64,000 nucleotides of DNA. Origin: F-183 sp964627455 (lineage in GTDB: Bacteria; Acidobacteriota; Terriglobia; Bryobacterales; Bryobacteraceae). The notes under the pieces were generated by a model. That model saw nothing but the letters and a program-made list of their open reading frames with translations, was not told the DNA's origin and did no database searches. Positions 13,270 through 20,952 of this stretch are shown piece after piece (position 1 is the first letter of the stretch; every line of letters begins with the position of its first letter). The position numbers were made by a program, and so were the translations under genes. The DNA lies in the NCBI GenBank assembly GCA_964627455.1, contig CAZVKC010000019.1, positions 1 through 64,000 on the forward strand, written 5' to 3'.

Positions 13270-14745
13270 TTGCCCAACTCTGAAGTTTTTGTCGCCAGCC
13301 TGGATGTCGGCACCTCGTCGGTGCGCGCTCTATTGTTTGACGCAAACGGCGTCGAACAGGAAGCCTTCACGCAGCAGATCAAATACGAACCGCTGAAGAC
13401 GCCGGATGGCGGCGTTGAGGTGGATCCGGACCAGTTGCTGCTGCTCTGCGTGGAATGCCTCGACGGTTTGCAGGCCCAGCTTGCGGCGCGTTCCATCCGC
13501 CCGGCAGGCGTTGCATTCTCGGCATTCTGGCATTGCTTTTTGGGCGTCTCGGCTGAAGGGAAGCCAACCACACAGATCGTTCACCTGTTCGACACCCGCA
13601 GCGGCGCGCAAGTGGACTGGCTGCGCGAGCGCGTGGATCCGGTCGAAACGCACCGGCGCACAGGCTGCCTGCTGCACACATCCTACTGGCCGGCGAAACT
13701 GCTCTGGCTGCGCGACAACCGCGCGGCTGCCTTTGAACAGACCCGTTGGTGGATGTCCTTCGGCGAGTACCTGCATTGGCGCTTCTTCGGTCAGCCGAGG
13801 TCGTCCGTATCGATGGTCTCGGGGTCGGGGATCTGGAACCAGGCCGCGAACCAGTACGACGAGGGGATCCTCGCGTATCTGCCGGTCGAGACGACACAAC
13901 TCACTCCCGCCGAGGAACTCGATCAGCCAAACACGCAGTTGCTCGCGCCGTTCTGCGATCGCTGGCCGCTGCTCGACGGCATCCCCTGGTATCCATCGCT
14001 GGGGGACGGCGCCTGCAACAACGTCGGATCCGGCTGCGTGACCAGGGATCGTTATGCGCTCATGGTCGGCACCAGCGGCGCGATGCGGGTCGTTCTGGAA
14101 GGCCAATCGGTCGAACCGCCAGCCGGCCTCTGGGCCTATCGTGTCGATGCGAACCGTCCAGTCTTTGGAGGCGCGATTTCCAATGGCGGCGAAGTCTTCG
14201 CCTGGATGCAGCGAACGCTCGACCTCGCCACGGGGGACGAACTCGAGCACCAACTGGCAGCGATCGAACCAGGATCCCACGGCCTGACGGTGCTGCCCTT
14301 CTTCGCCGGCGAGCGCGCGCCTTACTGGCGTGCGGACCTCCGCGCGACCATCACCGGCATGAGTCTCGCCACACGCCCGGTGGACATCCTGCGCGCCTCG
14401 CTCGAATCTGTCGCGCTTCGGTTCCGGCAGATCTATCGCATGATGTCGGCCAAGACCGGCGAACCCGCCGAGGTCATGGCCTCTGGCGGCGCCCTGTTGC
14501 GGTCACGCGAATGGACGCAGATGATGGCCGACGCGCTCAACCGTCCTGTCGTCGCCTGCGCCGAAGCCGAGGCCTCGAGCCGCGGAGCCGCGCTTTGGGT
14601 CCTGGAACGCCTGGGAGCGCTGGGCAAGCTCGCCGACGCGCCGGTGCGAACGAGCGGCGTCGTCGAACCGCGGCCACAGTACGCTGCCGTTTACGACGAG
14701 ATGCTGGAGCGCCAAAACGACCTGTATTCGAAGATCCACGCTTGA
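13270..14745 (+). CDS. FGGY-family carbohydrate kinase (gluconokinase/xylulokinase-like)
   Basis: A 491-residue sugar kinase with the two-domain actin-like fold. The phosphate-1 motif SLDVGTSSVRALLFD is at residue 10; a second nucleotide-binding segment is seen in YALMVGTSGAMR and the C-terminal GGALLRSREWTQMMAD segment matches the FGGY signature region. Sequence style resembles gluconate kinases of the family more than glycerol kinases. An in-frame TAA at 13261 forces the start to the TTG at 13270; an AAGGAGG element (13262-13268) sits unusually close, one base before it. The sugar (gluconate, xylulose or other) is inference. Confidence 0.88.
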   Translation: MPNSEVFVASLDVGTSSVRALLFDANGVEQEAFTQQIKYEPLKTPDGGVEVDPDQLLLLCVECLDGLQAQLAARSIRPAGVAFSAFWHCFLGVSAEGKPTTQIVHLFDTRSGAQVDWLRERVDPVETHRRTGCLLHTSYWPAKLLWLRDNRAAAFEQTRWWMSFGEYLHWRFFGQPRSSVSMVSGSGIWNQAANQYDEGILAYLPVETTQLTPAEELDQPNTQLLAPFCDRWPLLDGIPWYPSLGDGACNNVGSGCVTRDRYALMVGTSGAMRVVLEGQSVEPPAGLWAYRVDANRPVFGGAISNGGEVFAWMQRTLDLATGDELEHQLAAIEPGSHGLTVLPFFAGERAPYWRADLRATITGMSLATRPVDILRASLESVALRFRQIYRMMSAKTGEPAEVMASGGALLRSREWTQMMADALNRPVVACAEAEASSRGAALWVLERLGALGKLADAPVRTSGVVEPRPQYAAVYDEMLERQNDLYSKIHA

Positions 14746-14779
14746 CCACTGCGATAGCATGGTTACAGAAGATTGACTG

Positions 14780-14992
14780 ATGACAAAGGCTGAGTTAACC
14801 AAGACCATTGAGGCCCGGAAGCTCAACAAACGGACCATGCGGATGCTATCGCATGACCCGGTCACGATTCCCTTTGGCGGCATCCTCGACAAGGTCGAAA
14901 ACACGGATTTTGGGATTCGATTCTTCTACCTCGGCGAACCCTACGAAGCGGATCAGTTGCGGGTGAAGGGCGCACTCAAGGAACTCGAGTAG
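14780..14992 (+). CDS. Small conserved-looking hypothetical protein
   Basis: A 70-residue soluble protein, 34 nt after the FGGY kinase on the same strand and 32 nt before the ThuA-like gene. The first half is basic (KTIEARKLNKRTMRML), the second has an ordered beta-rich look (VTIPFGGILDKVE, IRFFYLGEPYEADQLR). Codon use and third-position GC match the neighbours, which supports a real gene. I do not recognise the family, and no catalytic motif is visible. Confidence 0.6.
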   Translation: MTKAELTKTIEARKLNKRTMRMLSHDPVTIPFGGILDKVENTDFGIRFFYLGEPYEADQLRVKGALKELE

Positions 14993-15024
14993 ATCGTTCC
15001 GCCGTTCTGATGGAAAATAGTGGC

Positions 15025-15939
15025 ATGCATCAACGGCGTTCCGTCGTTCTATCCCTGCTTGCCTGTAGCGTTGCCGCCTTCAGCGCAGAACCCATTCGAG
15101 TCATGCTCCTCGACGGGCAAAGCGGGGGACCTTATCATCAGTGGCGCCTCGTTACGCCGGTCCTGAAGAAGCAGTTGGAAGAGACCGGATTGTTCAAGGT
15201 GGACGTGGTCACGTCCCCGCAATCCGACGGGGACTTTACGAACTTCAATCCGGACTTCAAGCAGTACAAGGTCGTCGTGTCGAACTACGACGCACCAGAG
15301 TGGCCTGACCGCCTCAAGAAGGCGTTTGAAGACTACATGCAGGCCGGCGGCGGCTTCGTTACCGTCCATGCGGCGGACAATGCATTCCCGGGCTGGGGCG
15401 CGTACAACCGCATGATCGGCGTCGGCGGCTGGCGTGGACGCAACGAGAAGTCGGGACCCGCCTGGTACATCCGCGACGGCAAGCTGACTGCTGACAAGTC
15501 CGCCGGCAATGCCGGTTCGCACGGCGCGCGCTGGCCTTATGCGGTCAAGGCGCAGCAGCCGGAACATCCGATCCTCAAGGGGTTGCCGAAGGTCTGGATG
15601 CATGCGGGCGACGAGTTGTACGCAACGCTGCGTGGACCCGGTGAAAACATGACGGTGCTCGCGAGCGCGATGTCCGAGTCTGCGAATCGCGGCACGGGAC
15701 GCGAGGAGCCGATCCTCATGACGCTCACTTACGGCAAGGGGCGCATCTTCCACACCGTGATGGGACACGATGTAGCGGCCCTGAGCTGCGTTGGATTCAT
15801 GGCGACATTTCAGCGCGGAACCGAATGGGCCGCGACCGGCAAGGTCACGCAGAAGGTTCCCGCGAACTTCCCCACCGCCGATACGGTCAGTTTCCGCGTC
15901 GACATCGCCGACATGGATCCGGCGTTCAAGAAGAAGTAG
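15025..15939 (+). CDS. Exported ThuA-like domain protein
   Basis: A 304-residue protein with a signal peptide (MHQRRSVVLSLLACSVAAFSA). The mature part is a ThuA/trehalose-utilisation-like fold related to class I glutamine amidotransferases: IRVMLLDGQSG at the start, the YKVVVSNYDAPEWP strand, GGGFVTVHAADNAFPGW at the nucleophile elbow position (without the amidotransferase cysteine), and GKGRIFHTVMGHD near the end. Such proteins are common in Acidobacteria and Planctomycetes next to sugar oxidoreductases and isomerases. The ATG at 15025 is preferred over 15010 because the arginine-rich signal starts there. Convergent with the next isomerase gene (3 nt apart). Substrate unknown. Confidence 0.85.
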   Translation: MHQRRSVVLSLLACSVAAFSAEPIRVMLLDGQSGGPYHQWRLVTPVLKKQLEETGLFKVDVVTSPQSDGDFTNFNPDFKQYKVVVSNYDAPEWPDRLKKAFEDYMQAGGGFVTVHAADNAFPGWGAYNRMIGVGGWRGRNEKSGPAWYIRDGKLTADKSAGNAGSHGARWPYAVKAQQPEHPILKGLPKVWMHAGDELYATLRGPGENMTVLASAMSESANRGTGREEPILMTLTYGKGRIFHTVMGHDVAALSCVGFMATFQRGTEWAATGKVTQKVPANFPTADTVSFRVDIADMDPAFKKK

Positions 15940-15942
15940 TCC

Positions 15943-16854
15943 TTACGCGAACGTCACGCCGCAATCCGCCGCGGTTTGGCGGATGTACTTTGCGCCCTGC
16001 TCGTACTCGGCCGCTGACTTCAGGTGCTCGAGCATGAGCGGGGTTTCCTGCGGCAGATTTGCGACTGCCGTGAGGTACGCCTTGTAATCAATGGATCCGC
16101 GGCCCGGGATGACTTCCACGAAATGGACGTTCATCTCGGGCTGCCATTCCAGATCCTTCGCGTGGCAGGACACGATCCACTTGCCGAGCTTCTGGAAGAT
16201 CTCTTTCGTTACTGCGGCGTTGTCGTAAAAGCGCTGCGGGTTGTTGATCACGTTGCAGACATCCACGTGAACCGCGAACGGCTTTCGATCGATCGCCTTC
16301 AGCAGTTTCAGATAAGCATCCGCTGAGTCCGGCAGGTTCCAACCCATCATCTCGAACGCAAACTTCGCCCGCTGCGGCTTCACGGCGTCGATGATCTTGC
16401 GCGCGTTCTCGACGCTCTCGTCGAAGAACTGCTGCGACAGGTTACCGGGATGCGGTCCGTACCAGACCTTCGCGTTGTACGAACCCGTAATGTCGACGCA
16501 GCAACGCGCGCCGACCGCTTCGGCAAGCGCCAGTCGATCGGTGACGTATTGCAGGTTGGCCTTGCGCAATGCCGGATCCGGATCCTGGATGTTCTTCCAG
16601 GCGCCGACTTCCGCGATGATCACGTTTTCCGCGGCGTAGGCGTCCGCAATCGCCTTGATCTTCGCGGTGTCGCGAAGGCTGACTTCGGGACAGTACGCGG
16701 CCGAGTAGCCGAGCCGGCGATGCTCGCGCGCCAGTTCCGCCGGATCATCGGACTTCTTGAAAATCGGACCTCCCAGACGGACCTTGCGGGTTGCTCCCTG
16801 CAACGACATCAAAGCTGCGGCGGTGGAAAGAACAGCGGCACGGCGGCTCATCAT
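15943..16854 (-). CDS. Exported sugar phosphate isomerase/epimerase-like protein (2 of 5)
   Basis: About 303 residues. The N-terminus MMSRRAAVLSTAAALMSLQG is an export signal, followed by a TIM barrel of the xylose isomerase-like family. Likely metal ligands are seen in FAFEMMGWN (E), FAVHVDVCNVINNP (D), IVSCHAKDLEW (H) and the closing LEHLKS (E). The motif CHAKDLE and HFVEVIPGRGSIDYKAY resemble inosose/hydroxypyruvate-isomerase relatives. Two adjacent ATGs (16854, 16851) and one at 16866 could start it; the SRR motif favours the middle pair. Substrate unknown. Confidence 0.83.
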   Translation of the reverse strand: MMSRRAAVLSTAAALMSLQGATRKVRLGGPIFKKSDDPAELAREHRRLGYSAAYCPEVSLRDTAKIKAIADAYAAENVIIAEVGAWKNIQDPDPALRKANLQYVTDRLALAEAVGARCCVDITGSYNAKVWYGPHPGNLSQQFFDESVENARKIIDAVKPQRAKFAFEMMGWNLPDSADAYLKLLKAIDRKPFAVHVDVCNVINNPQRFYDNAAVTKEIFQKLGKWIVSCHAKDLEWQPEMNVHFVEVIPGRGSIDYKAYLTAVANLPQETPLMLEHLKSAAEYEQGAKYIRQTAADCGVTFA

Positions 16855-16892
16855 GATGTGAAGCATTTTATCGTTGTGGCAATCTGAGAAAC

Positions 16893-18068
16893 ATGGTCTC
16901 TTCGTTGCGCCATGCGTTCAACGCTTCCTGGACTCCCGAGAAATATGCGCGTTTCCTCACGCTGCTCGATGACGGCGCGGGTTGCCACGTCGGGTTCCGC
17001 AACTGCGAGACTCCGTGCTTTTTCCCCTCGAGCGTGATCGACAAGCTCACTACTGCCGGGCGCGATCTGATCCTGCAGTTGACCTCGAACGCCGCCTATC
17101 GCAAGCTATCCGACCGCACGATTCCAGCGCAGTACAACGTGCCGAATGAAGATCCGCTGCCGATGTTCCTGCAGGTCGATTTCGGACTCGTCGACGGCAA
17201 CGAACCAAAGCTCGTGGAGATTCAGGCGTTCCCCTCGCTGTACGCGTATCAACCGTTTCTCGCGCAGACGTACCGCAGCGCCTATGATCTGGATCCTTCG
17301 CTGAACTGCTATTTGAGTGGCCTCAACGACGAGTCGTACCGCGAGTTATTGCGCACGTCGATCATGGGCCGGCATGCGCCAGAGAACGTTGTGCTGCTGG
17401 AGATCGAACCAGACAAGCAAAAGACGCGATGCGATTTCCTGCTGACGGAAAAGATGCTGGGCGTGCGTGCGGTTTGCCTGAGCGAGGTTCGCAAAGAGGG
17501 CCGGCGGTTGTTCTACGAACGCGACGGGCGCCTCACGCAAATCGAGCGGATCTACAACCGCGCGATTGTCGACGAACTCGCGCGCAAGCCGGACTTCCGC
17601 CCGGGCTTCGATTTCCGCGACGAACTGGACGTCGAATGGGCCGGGCATCCCAACTGGTATTTCCGTATCAGCAAGTTTTCGATTCCCTACTTGAAACACC
17701 CAAGCGTACCCAGGACATGGTTCCTCGACGAGCTGACCGACGTTCCGGAGGATCTTGAGAACTACGTGCTGAAGCCGCTCTACTCGTTCGCCGGACTCGG
17801 CGTGATCGTCGGACCACAGCGCTCGGATCTCGACGCCGTGCCCGTAAACCAACGCCACGACTACATCCTGCAGGAACGCGTGAATTTCATTCCATCGATC
17901 GAAACGCCACACGGCGCGACGAAAGCCGAGATCCGCGTGATGTACATCTGGACCGGTGAACTGCGCCCTGTCACCACCATCATCCGCATGGGGCGGGGCA
18001 AGATGATGGGCGTTGATCACAACAAGAACATGGAATGGGTCGGCGCGTCAGCCGCCTTCATCATCTAG
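16893..18068 (+). CDS. ATP-grasp-like protein of unknown function
   Basis: A 391-residue soluble protein. Features that recall ATP-grasp ligases are FLQVDFGLVDGNEPKLVEIQAFPS, the arginine/asparagine-containing RIYNRAIVDEL, and LENYVLKPLYSFAGLGVIVGP, where the lysine before a glycine-rich loop looks like the ATP-binding lysine; the later ILQERVNF and EIRVMYIW segments fit the metal-binding core. I cannot name the family or product. The last 8 nt overlap the convergent M1 peptidase gene. It stands alone on its strand, divergent from the isomerase gene by 38 nt. Confidence 0.6.
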   Translation: MVSSLRHAFNASWTPEKYARFLTLLDDGAGCHVGFRNCETPCFFPSSVIDKLTTAGRDLILQLTSNAAYRKLSDRTIPAQYNVPNEDPLPMFLQVDFGLVDGNEPKLVEIQAFPSLYAYQPFLAQTYRSAYDLDPSLNCYLSGLNDESYRELLRTSIMGRHAPENVVLLEIEPDKQKTRCDFLLTEKMLGVRAVCLSEVRKEGRRLFYERDGRLTQIERIYNRAIVDELARKPDFRPGFDFRDELDVEWAGHPNWYFRISKFSIPYLKHPSVPRTWFLDELTDVPEDLENYVLKPLYSFAGLGVIVGPQRSDLDAVPVNQRHDYILQERVNFIPSIETPHGATKAEIRVMYIWTGELRPVTTIIRMGRGKMMGVDHNKNMEWVGASAAFII

Positions 18069-19656
18069 CGGCGGCGCGCGTCAGCGTAACGTTGGCAAGC
18101 AGCCACGTATTGGGATCCGCCACCACGGTCGCCGGTTCCTTGTCTGCTGCAAACTCAAACGCGCCGCGCTTGCCGTTCAGTTCGACCTTCTCGATTCGGG
18201 CCGGGCCCTCGCCAATCGCAATCTCGACTGGCAGACGGTACGGATCGCCGGCATGCGTCTGGGTGAGTTCCACAATCACCTTCTTCGCCGCGGCGTCCCA
18301 GCGCCAGGTTCCCTCGACAACAGGTGACGTCGATCGCGTGAGCCATTGGTCGAAGAACCAGCCGAGGTCGAGGCCGGACGTCTCCTCCATCACGCGCCGG
18401 AAATCCGCGGTGGATGCGCTGCCGTTGCGATAAGTCGCGTAGTAAGTGCGAATGCCCTGCCAGAATTTTTCCGTACCCATCATGCCGCGCAGCATGTGCA
18501 GCGTCCAACCGCCTTTTTCGTATATGAGACGGTTGAGGATCCGCTTCATGTCGGAGATGTTCCTGTGCTGGACCGTGAGTCCAGGAGTCGCCTTCTCCAT
18601 CCCGTAAATCCGCTTCCGGGCGGCCTGCAGATTCGTGACAAAAACATCGCGGCCTTCCCAGTGCTCGAAGTACAGGTTGGTGAAGTAGGTGGCGAAGCCC
18701 TCGCTCAACCACACGTCGTCCCAATCTTTCTCAGTGATCGCATTGCCGAACCACTGGTGCGCGATCTCATGCGCGATGAGTCCCGTGCCCGGGCGTTCGA
18801 GGATATTGTTCTCGCCATAGAAGATCGCACTCGCATGTTCCGTGCCGCCTCCGAATCCCGCAGCCGCAACGTTGGCGAGCTTCTCATACGAATACGGGCC
18901 GATCGCTTCACTGAAAAACTCGACGGCCTTCCGAGAGGTGGCTTCGAACCACGGCGGACCCGCCTCGCGATCCTGATGATAGACCCAGGTTTGCAGTGGA
19001 ACGCCTTTCACCAGCCCGGCATGATGCACCGAGAATCGCGCGATGCCAATCGCGTTGAGCCACGAGGCGATCGGGATCGACTGCTTCCAATGCGTGAGCC
19101 TGCGTCCGCCGCCTAGGTCGGTCTCTTCCTGTAGCAATCCATTCGAGACGACCTGGTATTCAGCAGGCGCGGTGATCAGAAACTCGCTGGTCGCCTTGTC
19201 GTACGGATGATCGATCATCGGCAGCCAGAACCGCGCCTTATTGGGCCAGTTCTCGCTGAAGAACACGCGTTCGCCGTACTTGTTCTTCATGATCCGCAAT
19301 CCGCCAGCGGGCGTCCCGCGATAGCGGACGGTGAACTGCCGCCGTTCACCTGCTTTCGGAAGATCACCCGACAGACGCAGCATCAGACGATCGCCGGCAT
19401 GCGTGAATGTCAGGCCCTTCGCGGGCAGGACTTCGGACACTTTCATTCCGGTGCTGTCGAGATCCAGCGCGACTTCCTGCACGCCGCCCTGAACAAAGCG
19501 AAGGTCCACGACAGCTTCGCCCTGCAGCTCATTGGTGTCGTCCTGAAACGAGAGCGAGAACCGGTAATGGACCGCATCCACACCGTTCTGCCGCGGATAG
19601 GTGTCGCCGCCAAACGCCGCCGTGAGGCAGCATGCCAATAACAGAATCGTCTTCAT
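18061..19656 (-). CDS. Exported M1-family zinc aminopeptidase
   Basis: A 531-residue metallopeptidase with a signal peptide (cleavage near AAFGG). It has the M1 N-terminal beta-sandwich and the zinc site HEIAH (H296, E297, H300) with the third ligand E319 in WLSEGFATYF, at the canonical spacing. The exopeptidase region reads GGTEHAS instead of the usual GAMEN, still supplying the glutamate. The C-terminal domain is short, typical of bacterial secreted members. M1 enzymes remove N-terminal residues from peptides. Its ATG overlaps the stop of the upstream MmcQ-like gene by four bases (ATGA, 19653-19656), so the two are translationally coupled. Confidence 0.92.
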   Translation of the reverse strand: MKTILLLACCLTAAFGGDTYPRQNGVDAVHYRFSLSFQDDTNELQGEAVVDLRFVQGGVQEVALDLDSTGMKVSEVLPAKGLTFTHAGDRLMLRLSGDLPKAGERRQFTVRYRGTPAGGLRIMKNKYGERVFFSENWPNKARFWLPMIDHPYDKATSEFLITAPAEYQVVSNGLLQEETDLGGGRRLTHWKQSIPIASWLNAIGIARFSVHHAGLVKGVPLQTWVYHQDREAGPPWFEATSRKAVEFFSEAIGPYSYEKLANVAAAGFGGGTEHASAIFYGENNILERPGTGLIAHEIAHQWFGNAITEKDWDDVWLSEGFATYFTNLYFEHWEGRDVFVTNLQAARKRIYGMEKATPGLTVQHRNISDMKRILNRLIYEKGGWTLHMLRGMMGTEKFWQGIRTYYATYRNGSASTADFRRVMEETSGLDLGWFFDQWLTRSTSPVVEGTWRWDAAAKKVIVELTQTHAGDPYRLPVEIAIGEGPARIEKVELNGKRGAFEFAADKEPATVVADPNTWLLANVTLTRAAAR

Positions 19657-20012
19657 GATGTCTTTCTTGTCCGCTTCTTTGCAGCCGGTTTTCGGGCATT
19701 GGCCGCCGTCCGCAAGGTCCAGGCACATCGCAGCGCCCCTTCCAACACATCTTCCGTCACACCAGCAAGGCGCACGAGCGTCGACCCGTTGCGACCCCAT
19801 GCACCAGCGGCTGGAATGAAAAGTTCCGGCGCATCGGTCATCATGGCCTGTTGCTGCTCGGGCGTCAGAAGCAACGTGCCGAAGCCCTTCTCCGCGAGCG
19901 CAAGAGTGGCGAAGATTCGCCCTCCGACGCGGAAGTCCGGATTGCCGAAATGCGAACCTTCCTCTGCTCCGGGCATGCTGAGCGCAATCCGTCGGAAGTC
20001 TGCGGCGGTCAT
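19653..20012 (-). CDS. MmcQ/YjbR-family protein
   Basis: A 119-residue protein. It starts MTAADFRRIALSMPGAEEGSHF, the typical opening of the MmcQ/YjbR fold, with GNPDFRVGGRIFATL and the middle segment LLLTPEQQQAMM. The tail is lysine/arginine-rich (AKKRTRKTS). Members are small, double-wing proteins suggested to bind DNA; function is not established. Coupled by a four-base overlap to the M1 peptidase gene. The start is set by this domain opening; the frame extends upstream without family features. Its ATG is only 25 nt from the divergent dehydratase start. Confidence 0.82.
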   Translation of the reverse strand: MTAADFRRIALSMPGAEEGSHFGNPDFRVGGRIFATLALAEKGFGTLLLTPEQQQAMMTDAPELFIPAAGAWGRNGSTLVRLAGVTEDVLEGALRCAWTLRTAANARKPAAKKRTRKTS

Positions 20013-20037
20013 CTCTGAAATATATACTGCATTGGTG

Positions 20038-20852
20038 ATGATGCATCGACGCCAGTTCCTCCCACTCCTCGCGGCCGCGCCTGCTGCGACGTTCGCTTTC
20101 CAGAACGAGAAGAGCAAGCTGAAGATCACCGGAGTCCGACTGGTCAACGTGCAGCCGTCGCGACCTGTGCCGGCCTACGAACCCGCCGCAGGATCCTGGT
20201 CTACCAACAAGGTCGAGGTCGCGAACCCGATGTCGATCTATCCCGAGTACAAGGCGACACGCTCGCTGTTCATGGCGGATCCCGGCAAGGTGCCGAGTTT
20301 CACCGTCGAGATCTCGACCGACAAAGGTCTCAAAGGCTACGGCAAAGGTGGACCCGGCGGCGGCACGGTCGTCATTGAACATTTGACGAAACTACTGCTC
20401 AACGAGGATCCCTTCAATGTCGAGCGCATCTGGGACATTCTCTGGCGATCCACCATGTCCTACGGACGCATGGGCGTCACGATGAACGCGATCAGTGGCG
20501 TGGACGGCGCCATCTGGGATCTCATCGGCAAGGCCACGGGGCTCCCTGTGTACAAACTCCTCGGCGGCGCCACCAAGCCGCGGATCCCTGCTTACTGCAC
20601 TGGGAACGACATCGAGCAGCACATCGAAGCGGGCTTCAAGCGCTTGAAACTCGCCATCCCGCATGGACCCGCCGATGGCCGCGAAGGTATGCGCAAGAAC
20701 GTCGAACTGGTGAAGCGCGCACGCGCGGCGCTGGGTCCGGACGGCGAGATCATGCTCGATTGCTGGATGGCCTGGACCGAACGCTACACCATTGAAATGG
20801 CCGAAATGTTCGAGCCCTATCGTGTGTACTGGATGGAAGAATGCCTGCAGCC
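20038..20852 (+). CDS. Exported rhamnonate-dehydratase-like enolase-superfamily enzyme, 3' end missing
   Basis: The first 271 residues of a mandelate racemase/muconate lactonizing enzyme relative; the rest is lost in the N-run. It has an export signal (MMHRRQFLPLLAAAPAATFA). The barrel motifs KRLKLAIPHGPADGREGM and EIMLDCWMAW (metal ligand D), then VYWMEECLQ (E) are very like those of L-rhamnonate dehydratases. The family uses Mg2+ to dehydrate sugar acids. About 130 residues including the last metal ligand and the general base are expected beyond the gap. Two adjacent ATGs (20038, 20041) could be used. A signal peptide is unusual for this normally cytoplasmic enzyme. Confidence 0.85.
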
Positions 20853-20952
20853 NNNNNNNNNNNNNNNNNNNNNNNNNNNNNNNNNNNNNNNNNNNNNNNN
20901 NNNNNNNNNNNNNNNNNNNNNNNNNNNNNNNNNNNNNNNNNNNNNNNNNNNN
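20853..20952. other. Assembly gap (100 N)
   Basis: Exactly 100 N. The flanks are unrelated: left is the middle of the dehydratase gene, right is the start of a serine hydrolase. No overlap between flanks is visible. The missing piece must hold the end of the dehydratase (roughly 400 nt) and the hydrolase start, so 100 is a placeholder length. Confidence 0.97.
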
